Shown piece by piece: positions 8,075-14,937 of a stretch of 27,132 bases of DNA (its first letter is position 1; each line of letters opens with the position of its first letter). A program made the translations under genes and the position numbers. This DNA comes from SHZL01 sp035292625. GTDB lineage: Bacteria > Pseudomonadota > Gammaproteobacteria > Xanthomonadales > SZUA-36. A model generated the notes under the pieces. It had not been told where the DNA came from. It searched no databases and worked only from the letters and a program-made list of their open reading frames with translations. Where the stretch lies: the NCBI GenBank assembly GCA_035292625.1, contig DATDPS010000048.1, positions 1-27,132 of the forward strand, read 5' to 3'.

Positions 8075-8713
8075 ATGCGTCGCGGCGGCAGGATCTGCAT
8101 TATTGACGACGACGAGGCAATTCGCGAGGCCCTGCGCCTGTTGCTTTCCGCCGCCGGCATTTCCAGCCACCTCTACGCATCGGCCGACGAATTCCTGGCG
8201 CGTACCGACAACCGGCTGTTCGATTGCGTGCTGCTCGATATCCGCATGCCGGGCATGGACGGACTGGGCCTTTTTCAGCACTTGCTGCGTGAGAGAGCCC
8301 AGTACCCGGTCATCTTCATCACCGGCCATGGCGATATTCCGCTGGCGGTCGGGGCCATCAAACAAGGCGCATTCGATTTTCTCACCAAGCCCTTCCGGGA
8401 GGGCGAATTACTGGAAAAAGTCAATGCCGCGATCCAGCATTTCAGAGACCAGAAAGACCAACGCGAACTGCGGCAGGAACTGTCCTGTCGCATGGAGTCC
8501 TGCACTCCGCGTGAACGCGATGTCATGCGCCTCATGGTCGCAGGTCTGCACAACAAGGACATTGGGGAAGAACTGCAGATCAGCCCGCGCACTGTCGAGA
8601 TCCACCGCGCGCAGGTAATGGCGAAAATGCAGGCTGAATCACTTCCAGCACTGGTGCGGATGACAGCTTCCCTAGGTATTTTCCCTGATGGCGGAGGTGA
8701 TCAAGGCACCTAA
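8075..8713 (+). CDS. fixJ: FixJ-like response regulator (receiver plus LuxR-type HTH)
   Basis: 212-residue transcription factor. The receiver domain covers about residues 1-125, with the acidic pocket D11-D12-D13, phosphoacceptor Asp55 in L-L-D-I-R-M-P-G, Thr83 in I-T-G-H-G-D and Lys105 in L-T-K-P-F. The output domain at about residues 140-205 is a LuxR/FixJ helix-turn-helix with C-T-P-R-E-R-D-V-M and S-P-R-T-V-E-I-H-R motifs. I chose the ATG at 8075 because AGGGAG at 8061-8066 is 8 bases upstream. A GTG at 8054 overlapping the fixL stop would add 7 residues. It is the expected phosphorylation target of the FixL just upstream. Likely regulatory targets are the HiPIP and cco genes downstream, by position only. 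Confidence 0.93.
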   Translation: MRRGGRICIIDDDEAIREALRLLLSAAGISSHLYASADEFLARTDNRLFDCVLLDIRMPGMDGLGLFQHLLRERAQYPVIFITGHGDIPLAVGAIKQGAFDFLTKPFREGELLEKVNAAIQHFRDQKDQRELRQELSCRMESCTPRERDVMRLMVAGLHNKDIGEELQISPRTVEIHRAQVMAKMQAESLPALVRMTASLGIFPDGGGDQGT

Positions 8714-8727
8714 TATCCCCAAAACCA

Positions 8728-9147
8728 ATGGGTTGGGGTATGGACGACTTGACAATGCGGGGAGGGACCGTCATCGCGGCAAATACGACCACTGGCATCC
8801 TGGCGCTGCTTGAACCGGATGACAGTGTACGTGATGCCTTGTTAACCCTGCTGCATGGCCAGGGCTGGGTTGTCGAGGTGGCAACTGACGCCAAGGAACT
8901 GGGAAAACTACTGCAGGCGTGGGACGTGACGGCCGTCATCAGCGAGGCCAGCATGCCGGGTGCTGCCGCAAGCGAAATTCTGGGAGTCTGTTCGGCCAGA
9001 CATGTGCCGGTGATTTTTACCGGCCACGATCAGCGGGTGCAAGCTGCGGTGGACCTGGTGCGGCAGGGTGCAGACGATTATCTGGACAAACCATTTTCGC
9101 ATCAACGCCTGCTGGATTTGCTGAATCGGCTCACCCGGGCTCATTAG
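8728..9147 (+). CDS. stand-alone pseudo-receiver protein, candidate FixT-like modulator
   Basis: 139-residue single receiver domain with no output domain. The fold motifs are clear: L-L-E-P-D-D-S-V-R-D-A-L at the first strand, T98 in I-F-T-G-H-D and K121 in Y-L-D-K-P-F. The phosphorylation position is Glu73 (codon GAG at 8944-8946, in I-S-E-A-S-M-P-G) instead of Asp. The first acidic pair is changed to Glu-Pro. It is therefore unlikely to accept phosphate in the normal way. It follows fixJ by 14 bases. Rhizobial and Caulobacter FixT proteins are receiver-like inhibitors of FixL, so a similar role is an attractive inference, not shown. There is one Cys (C88). The start is uncertain; ATGs at 8740 and 8755 are alternatives. 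Confidence 0.8.
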   Translation: MGWGMDDLTMRGGTVIAANTTTGILALLEPDDSVRDALLTLLHGQGWVVEVATDAKELGKLLQAWDVTAVISEASMPGAAASEILGVCSARHVPVIFTGHDQRVQAAVDLVRQGADDYLDKPFSHQRLLDLLNRLTRAH

Positions 9148-9191
9148 CCATGGGGCAAGGTTATGGTGTTATCAGCCCCCAACGGGCAAAA

Positions 9192-9217
9192 TGGACGAGC
9201 GAGTCCACTTACTGGAC
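9192..9217. promoter_or_regulatory. triple TGGAC/GTCCA half-site array upstream of the HiPIP gene
   Basis: The 5-base element appears three times in alternating orientation: TGGAC at 9192-9196, GTCCA at 9203-9207 and TGGAC at 9213-9217. The steps are 11 and 10 bases, close to one helical turn each. It lies 51 bases before the HiPIP start and just after the fixLJ module. This could be an operator or a pair of mutually exclusive small hairpins. The binding factor, if any, is unknown. Confidence 0.35.
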
Positions 9218-9267
9218 CATTCAACCCCGCAATTAAACCCAAATTCAACCCAGTACCGGAGGTAAAG

Positions 9268-9612
9268 GTGAACCAAAAACATAAAATCGACAGGCGGAAT
9301 TTTCTCAAGCTCGGCGTGAAAGCAGGTGGCGGACTACTGGCCATCTCTGCCATTCCCGTTCAGTTGCTGGCGCAGGACCCAGTGGCGGAAAGCGAACCCC
9401 TGGCACAGGCCATGGGGTATGTTGCGGATGCAACCAAAGCGGATACGACTAAATTTCCGAAGCGCGCGGGTGAGGCGGGCGCCAAGCAGTTTTGCCACAA
9501 TTGCGCGCTTTATGCCGGTGAAGCAGACAGCGCGTCCGCGCCCTGCAGTATTTTCCAGAACCGTCTGGTAGCAGGCGCCGGTTGGTGTAATGCCTGGGTG
9601 GCGAAGACCTGA
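9268..9612 (+). CDS. high-potential iron-sulfur protein (HiPIP), Tat-exported
   Basis: 114-residue precursor of a periplasmic [4Fe-4S] electron carrier. The N-terminus has a twin-arginine motif, D-R-R-N-F-L-K-L-G, at residues 8-16. A hydrophobic stretch then runs to about residue 35, ending in L-L-A-Q, as expected for Tat export of a folded cluster protein. The four ligands are Cys76, Cys79, Cys93 and Cys107, in C-H-N-C, P-C-S-I-F and G-W-C-N-A-W contexts typical of HiPIP. The start is the GTG at 9268, with GGAGGT at 9258-9263. Open frame continues upstream, but starting there would bury the Tat signal. It sits between the oxygen-sensor genes and ccoN, so it may donate electrons to the cbb3 oxidase or be regulated with it. 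Confidence 0.93.
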   Translation: MNQKHKIDRRNFLKLGVKAGGGLLAISAIPVQLLAQDPVAESEPLAQAMGYVADATKADTTKFPKRAGEAGAKQFCHNCALYAGEADSASAPCSIFQNRLVAGAGWCNAWVAKT

Positions 9613-9613
9613 G

Positions 9614-9623
9614 TTGTCGACAA
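9614..9623. promoter_or_regulatory. perfect 10-base palindrome after the HiPIP gene
   Basis: TTGTCGACAA is perfectly symmetric and begins 2 bases after the HiPIP stop, about 130 bases upstream of ccoN. It could be a regulator half-site pair. A 10-base palindrome can also occur by chance, and it does not match the FNR consensus. Confidence 0.15.
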
Positions 9624-9695
9624 ACGGATAGCATCAGGGACCCACTGACCTTTGGACAGGCGCTGATTTGATCGGCGCCACGTCACAGACAGTAT

Positions 9696-9756
9696 CCGGC
9701 CTGCCAGGGCCGGGAGAATAAGAATGTTTATGCCAATAATCTGGAATCAGAGATGA
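9696..9756 (+). promoter_or_regulatory. ccoN leader: hairpin plus 10-codon coupled leader ORF
   Basis: A perfect stem CCGGCC (9696-9701) / GGCCGG (9708-9713) with a 6-base loop partly overlaps a GGGAG ribosome site (9712-9716). Seven bases later an ATG at 9724 opens a frame of ten codons (MFMPIIWNQR). Its TGA at 9754-9756 overlaps the ccoN ATG at 9753. The ccoN start itself has only a weak GGA. The layout suggests that ccoN translation is coupled to the leader frame and could be tuned by the hairpin. This is inference from layout only. Confidence 0.4.
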
Positions 9757-11170
9757 CCTATAACGATACGGTAGTCCGGCAGTTCGTGATCATGACCATC
9801 GTCTGGGGTATCGTCGGGATGCTGGTGGGCGTCATCATTGCCGCTCAGTTGTGGCAGCCTCTGTTAAATTTTGACGTAGCCTGGCTGAGCTACGGCAGGC
9901 TGCGGCCCCTGCATACCAACGCGGTAATTTTTGCCTTTGGCGGATCAGCCCTCATAGGCACCTCCCTGTACGTGGTGCAAAGGACCTGCCACACCCGCCT
10001 GTTTGCTGGCCCACTGGCCTCATTTGTGTTCTGGGGCTGGCAACTGGTCATCCTCTCCGCTGCCATCACCTTGCCCCTGGGCATCACCCAGGGCAAGGAA
10101 TATGCCGAACTGGAGTGGCCCATCGACCTGCTGATTACCGTGGTGTGGGTGGCTTACGCGGTGGTATTTTTCGGCACGATCGTCAGGCGCCGTGTCAGCC
10201 ATATTTATGTGGCTAACTGGTTTTACGCCGCGTTCATCCTGACCATTGCCGTGTTGCACATCGTCAACAACCTGTCCATTCCGGTCAGCGCGTTCAAGTC
10301 CTACCCGATTTACTCGGGCGCTGTGGATGCCATGGTGCAGTGGTGGTATGGCCACAACGCCGTAGGCTTTTTCCTCACCGCCGGCTTTCTGGGCATGATG
10401 TACTACTTCGTGCCCAAGCAGGCCGAAGGGCCGGTGTATTCCTATCGCCTGTCCATCGTTCACTTCTGGGCGCTGATCGCGATTTACATGTGGGCGGGCC
10501 CGCATCACCTGCATTACACCGCGCTGCCGGACTGGATCCAGTCATTGGGCATGGTGTTTTCCCTGATCCTGCTGGCGCCGAGTTGGGGCGGCATGATCAA
10601 CGGCATCATGACCTTGTCTGGCGCCTGGCATAAGTTGCGTACCGACCCGGTTTTGAAGTTCATGATCGTGGCCCTGAGTTTTTACGGCATGTCGACTTTT
10701 GAAGGGCCGATGATGTCGATCAAGACAGTGAATGCGCTGAGCCACTATACCGACTGGACCATTGGCCACGTGCATTCCGGCGCACTGGGCTGGGTCGCCA
10801 TGATGACCATAGGATCACTGTACTGCCTGATTCCCCGCCTGATGGGTGAGAAACTCATGTACAGCGTCAAGGCGGTAGACCTGCATTTCTGGATATCGAC
10901 CATTGGCATCGTACTGTACATCGCGTCCATGTGGATCGCTGGTGTCATGCAAGGCCTGATGTGGCGCGCATTCAACCAAGACGGCACCCTGACCTACACG
11001 TTTATTGAAACCATCGCGGCAACCAAGCCGTATTACGCCATTCGCCTGATTGGCGGACTGTTGTTCCTATCCGGCATGTTCGTGATGACATGGAATACCT
11101 GGAAGACCATGGCGCTCAAAAAGCCGCCGGTTTTCCAGGCAGCTGAACCCGCCTATTGGGGAGAACCAGC

Positions 11171-11174
<4 letters not shown>
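9753..11174 (+). CDS. ccoN: cbb3-type cytochrome c oxidase subunit I, CcoN
   Basis: 473-residue catalytic subunit of the high-affinity cbb3 terminal oxidase. It reduces oxygen to water and pumps protons across the inner membrane. It has about 12 hydrophobic helices. The haem b ligand His54 lies in R-P-L-H-T-N. The Cu-B/haem b3 ligands are in W-W-Y-G-H-N-A-V-G, A-G-P-H-H-L-H-Y and G-H-V-H-S-G-A-L-G-W. Length is typical. The start aligns with the usual V-V-R-Q-F N-terminus. The stop overlaps ccoO by ATGA. It is the first gene of the ccoNOQP operon and lies 140 bases after the HiPIP gene. Confidence 0.97.
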
Positions 11175-11779
<605 letters not shown>

Positions 11780-11780
11780 G

Positions 11781-11981
11781 ATGTCCTTGCCGGCCATCGA
11801 CCTGGACTCCGCGCGGGGACTGGTGCTGATTGCCGTGCTGGCCGGTTTTCTCGGCATCTGGGCCTGGGCATGGAGCAGCAAGAGAAAACCGGTTTTTCGC
11901 AATGCCAGCCGTTTGCCGCTGGAAGACGACCTGGCGGCCGTTCCACCTGGGGGTGAAACGAAAGACGGAACCAAGGAGTAG
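11781..11981 (+). CDS. ccoQ: cbb3-type oxidase subunit IV, CcoQ
   Basis: 66-residue protein with one membrane helix at about residues 10-30, followed by a basic S-S-K-R-K-P-V-F stretch and an acidic tail. This is the normal build of CcoQ/FixQ, which stabilises the oxidase and lacks cofactors. It starts at the ATG one base after the ccoO stop, with GGAG at 11766-11769. An ATG at 11760 would add 7 residues. It lies between ccoO and ccoP in the standard order. Confidence 0.9.
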   Translation: MSLPAIDLDSARGLVLIAVLAGFLGIWAWAWSSKRKPVFRNASRLPLEDDLAAVPPGGETKDGTKE

Positions 11982-11984
11982 TTC

Positions 11985-12884
11985 ATGCTGAGTTCGTTCT
12001 GGAACGTGTTTGTTATTGTTCTCACCCTCGGCAGCATCCTGGCTTGCTGGTGGCTGCTGCGCTGGACCAAGGGAATTTCCAACCGCAAAGAAGGGGAAAT
12101 AGGCAGCACTGGCCACGTCTGGGACGAAGACCTGGTGGAGTTGAACGCGCCGTTGCCGCGCTGGTGGTTGCATTTGTTCAACATCACGATTGTCTTTGCC
12201 CTGGTGTACATGGTGTTTTTCCCGGGGCTGGGAAATATACCCGGCGCGTTGGAATGGACCCAGGTCAAGCGTTATGAGGTGGAATTAGCTCAGGCAGAAA
12301 AAGCGCAACAGGCCATCTATACGCGCTTCAGGGAGATGAGCGCCGAAGAAATGATCGCAGATGGCGAAGCCAATGGCATCGGCCGGCGTTTGTTCGCCAA
12401 CAACTGCTCCATGTGTCACGGTTCCGATGGACGCGGTGCGCCGGGTTTTCCAAATCTGGCCGATGGCGACTGGCTATACGGTAATTCCTTTGAGCAAATC
12501 CTGACCAGCATCCGCCAGGGCCGCAACGGGGCGATGCCTCCGCTGGCTGCGGTGCTAAACGATGCTGGCGTGCTGGACGTCGTCACTTATGTGCAATTCC
12601 TGTCCGGACAGCAAGCGGATGCCAGCCGGGCCGCGGCCGGCAAAATGCAGTTCGACACGCTGTGCGCTGCCTGCCACGGCCCCGACGGTCGCGGCAACCA
12701 GGCCCTGGGTTCGCCCAATCTGACTGACGATATATGGCTTTATGGCGGCAGCGCAGAAATCATTACCACCACGATCACCGGCGGACGCAATGGGCAGATG
12801 CCCGCGCATCAACAACTGCTGAATGAAGACCGGCAGCGCTTGCTGGCGGCGTACGTCCTGTCACTTAAAGCCACACCGCAATAG
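11985..12884 (+). CDS. ccoP: cbb3-type cytochrome c oxidase subunit III, CcoP (di-haem c)
   Basis: 299-residue di-haem cytochrome c, the electron entry subunit of the oxidase. There are two N-terminal helices, at about residues 5-27 and 60-82. The CcoP signature G-H-V-W-D-E-D-L-x-E-L-N-x-P-L-P-x-W-W lies between them. The haem motifs are C-S-M-C-H at residues 141-145 and C-A-A-C-H at residues 227-231. Each has a downstream G-x-M-P/Q-M-P-type Met ligand. AAGGAG precedes the ATG. It begins 3 bases after the ccoQ stop. Confidence 0.97.
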   Translation: MLSSFWNVFVIVLTLGSILACWWLLRWTKGISNRKEGEIGSTGHVWDEDLVELNAPLPRWWLHLFNITIVFALVYMVFFPGLGNIPGALEWTQVKRYEVELAQAEKAQQAIYTRFREMSAEEMIADGEANGIGRRLFANNCSMCHGSDGRGAPGFPNLADGDWLYGNSFEQILTSIRQGRNGAMPPLAAVLNDAGVLDVVTYVQFLSGQQADASRAAAGKMQFDTLCAACHGPDGRGNQALGSPNLTDDIWLYGGSAEIITTTITGGRNGQMPAHQQLLNEDRQRLLAAYVLSLKATPQ

Positions 12885-12916
12885 CAGCTGCGGCCGGGAT
12901 CACTAAACCCTTCGGC

Positions 12917-13285
12917 ATGAACAACGAGAGCAACGGCATTCCAGGGCGCTGGGACCAGCGCAAACGCGATTTGGCCATCATCATCTGGATTGCGTTTCTT
13001 GCTGCCTGCGTGGGCACCCTGATCATATTCGCCGTGCTCGACCCGGAAGCGCTCAACGAAGCCTGGGTTCTGCCCTGGGAGATGGGCCGAAAACTGGCCT
13101 ACAGCCTCGGCTTTGCATTCCTGTTTTGTGTTGCTGTGCTGGCCAGTGCACTTACGGTGTTCATGATCCGTACCGGGCCGGCCATAGGGCATTACCGGGG
13201 AAAAGGGCGCAGGCCTCCGCCGCAAATCAAGGAGTCCGCAGCTGAAGACCCGGATCTCGGCATGAACCCCGAGGACTGGCTTTGA
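12917..13285 (+). CDS. unknown two-helix membrane protein inside the cco cluster
   Basis: 122-residue protein that I do not recognise. Two clear membrane helices lie at about residues 20-42 and 60-84, separated by a short D-P-E-A-L-N-E loop. A basic stretch, R-G-K-G-R-R-P-P-P, and an acidic C-terminus ending G-M-N-P-E-D-W-L follow. No cofactor motif is seen. It lies 32 bases after ccoP, and its stop overlaps the TTG start of ccoG, so it belongs to the operon. No clear ribosome site precedes the ATG. A role in assembly or stability of the oxidase is a guess from position. Confidence 0.8.
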   Translation: MNNESNGIPGRWDQRKRDLAIIIWIAFLAACVGTLIIFAVLDPEALNEAWVLPWEMGRKLAYSLGFAFLFCVAVLASALTVFMIRTGPAIGHYRGKGRRPPPQIKESAAEDPDLGMNPEDWL

Positions 13286-14664
13286 ATTCTCCGGGACCTG
13301 CAGCGGATTCCCTCTACCGTAAAGAACCCAAAGTCTACCCCCGGCATGTTAAGGGGCGCTTTGGGCGCTGGCGCAATGTCGCCATGTACGGATTGCTGGG
13401 CCTGTTTTACGTTTTACCCTGGCTGACCGTCGGTGGGCACCAGGCCGTGCTTTTCGACCTTCCGGCGCGCAAGTTCTATATTCTCGGACTCACGTTCTGG
13501 CCGCAGGACTTCATCTACCTGGCCACTTTGCTGATATCCGCTGGTTTATCCCTGTTCTTTGTCACCGCACTGGCCGGGCGGTTGTGGTGCGGCTATGCCT
13601 GCCCGCAAACGGTGTGGACCGAAGCCTTCCTCTTGATGGAGCGCTGGACAGAAGGCCATCGCCAGCGGCGCATGAAGCTGGATGCGGGGCCGTGGAATAC
13701 GGAAAAGATCCTGCGCAAGGGCGGCAAACACCTGCTCTGGATTGCATTTGCCATGTGGACGGGTTTTACCTTTGTCGGCTTCTTTACGCCCATCAGGGAA
13801 CTGGTCGGCAACGTTCTGAGCCTTTCACTGGGGCCCTGGGAAACTTTCTGGGGCATATTCTACGGTTTCGCGACCTATGGCAACGCGGGTTTTCTGCGCG
13901 AGCAGGTGTGCAAGTACATGTGTCCCTATGCCAGATTCCAGAGCGCCATGTTCGACAAGGACACTTTGATCATCTCCTACGATGCGAGCCGTGGCGAGCC
14001 GCGCGGCAGCCGGCGCAAGGGATCGGATATCAAACAGCTGGGATTGGGGAACTGCATCAGTTGTACCCTGTGTGTACAGGTCTGTCCGACCGGTATCGAC
14101 ATTCGGGAGGGACTGCAGATCGAATGCATCGCCTGCGCCGCCTGTATCGATGTGTGTGACCAGGTCATGGACAAAATGGATTATCCTCGCGGCTTGATCC
14201 GTTACACCACGGACCACGCCCTGCAAGGTGGCAAAACCAGGGTGTTGCGGCCGCGAATCGTGATCTACGCGGGTTTGTTGCTGTTGCTCATTGGCGGCAC
14301 TTTGTGGTCGATGATCCACCGCGTGCCACTGCGTGCCGACCTGATCCGCGATCGCAATGCACTGTACCGCGAACTGCCGGGCGATATGATTGAAAACGTC
14401 TATACGCTGAAAATTACCAACATGGATGACGTGAACCACTTGTACCGACTGACCGCCGGGCAACATGGAGCCGTCGAGCTCGACCTGTCCCGGCCCCTGG
14501 AGCTGGCGGCGAATGAAGTTGCCGGGTTTACGGTCCGGATCCGGCTGCCGCGCGATTCCGCTGCGGGTGTGCAAAAGTTGCAATTGCTGCTGGTGGCTGA
14601 AGATGAGCCGGCCATTCGCCAAACCATCCTGGCCAGGGCCCTGATGCCCCCGGCGGAGGGCTGA
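13282..14664 (+). CDS. ccoG: CcoG (FixG/RdxA), membrane iron-sulfur protein for cbb3 assembly
   Basis: 460-residue membrane protein. Rhodobacter CcoG reduces Cu(II) to Cu(I) for oxidase copper supply. N-terminal helices include the W-C-G-Y-A-C-P-Q-T-V-W motif and a later V-C-K-Y-M-C-P-Y-A-R motif. Two [4Fe-4S] motifs follow, at about residues 257-295, as C-I-S-C-T-L-C-V-Q-V-C-P and C-I-A-C-A-A-C-I-D-V-C. A last helix and a C-terminal immunoglobulin-like domain (F-T-V-R-I-R-L-P) complete the family layout. The start is a TTG overlapping the previous stop, with GAGGA at 13271-13275. Confidence 0.95.
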   Translation: MNSPGPAADSLYRKEPKVYPRHVKGRFGRWRNVAMYGLLGLFYVLPWLTVGGHQAVLFDLPARKFYILGLTFWPQDFIYLATLLISAGLSLFFVTALAGRLWCGYACPQTVWTEAFLLMERWTEGHRQRRMKLDAGPWNTEKILRKGGKHLLWIAFAMWTGFTFVGFFTPIRELVGNVLSLSLGPWETFWGIFYGFATYGNAGFLREQVCKYMCPYARFQSAMFDKDTLIISYDASRGEPRGSRRKGSDIKQLGLGNCISCTLCVQVCPTGIDIREGLQIECIACAACIDVCDQVMDKMDYPRGLIRYTTDHALQGGKTRVLRPRIVIYAGLLLLLIGGTLWSMIHRVPLRADLIRDRNALYRELPGDMIENVYTLKITNMDDVNHLYRLTAGQHGAVELDLSRPLELAANEVAGFTVRIRLPRDSAAGVQKLQLLLVAEDEPAIRQTILARALMPPAEG

Positions 14665-14667
14665 TAG

Positions 14668-14937
14668 TTGGCTGGTCCGCTCGACCACTCAGACGCCATG
14701 ACCGTGCAACAAAACCGGCCCTGGTACCGCGAGCCCTGGCCGTGGGTATTGATCGCCATCCCACTGCTGACCGTGATCGCCTGCGGTGTCACCCTGTGGC
14801 TTGCGCTCAGTCATCCCGATTACCTGGTCGTCGAACCGCAGGAACTGCAACAGATCAAGGCGGACCTGAACGCCCGGCCACCCACCGATGCAAGCACTGC
14901 GGCCGAAGCGCCGGATGGCGATGACGGAGACCACTGA
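14668..14937 (+). CDS. ccoH: short CcoH/FixH-like protein
   Basis: 89-residue protein from a TTG with GGAGGG at 14655-14660; an ATG at 14698 would give 79 residues. It has the W-Y-R-E-P-W-P-W-V-L-I start typical of FixH, one membrane helix, and an S-H-P-D-Y-L-V-V-E stretch like the FixH S-x-D-x-L-V-V-D-D motif. It then stops after an acidic, low-complexity tail. The usual periplasmic domain (family length about 150-180 residues) is missing. FixH/CcoH supports cbb3 maturation. Position between ccoG and ccoI supports the call. The 3' end overlaps ccoI by about 17 bases. Confidence 0.8.
   Translation: MAGPLDHSDAMTVQQNRPWYREPWPWVLIAIPLLTVIACGVTLWLALSHPDYLVVEPQELQQIKADLNARPPTDASTAAEAPDGDDGDH

Noticed and set aside
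9668..9681. TTGAT followed by a possible FNR/ANR box upstream of ccoN
   Set aside because: Only the left half matches TTGAT-N4-ATCAA; the right half reads GCCAC. It is not a credible FNR site.
13825..14688. 287-codon - strand open frame opposite ccoG
   Set aside because: Antisense shadow; rich in Gln, Arg and His as expected for reversed coding sequence, with no domain.
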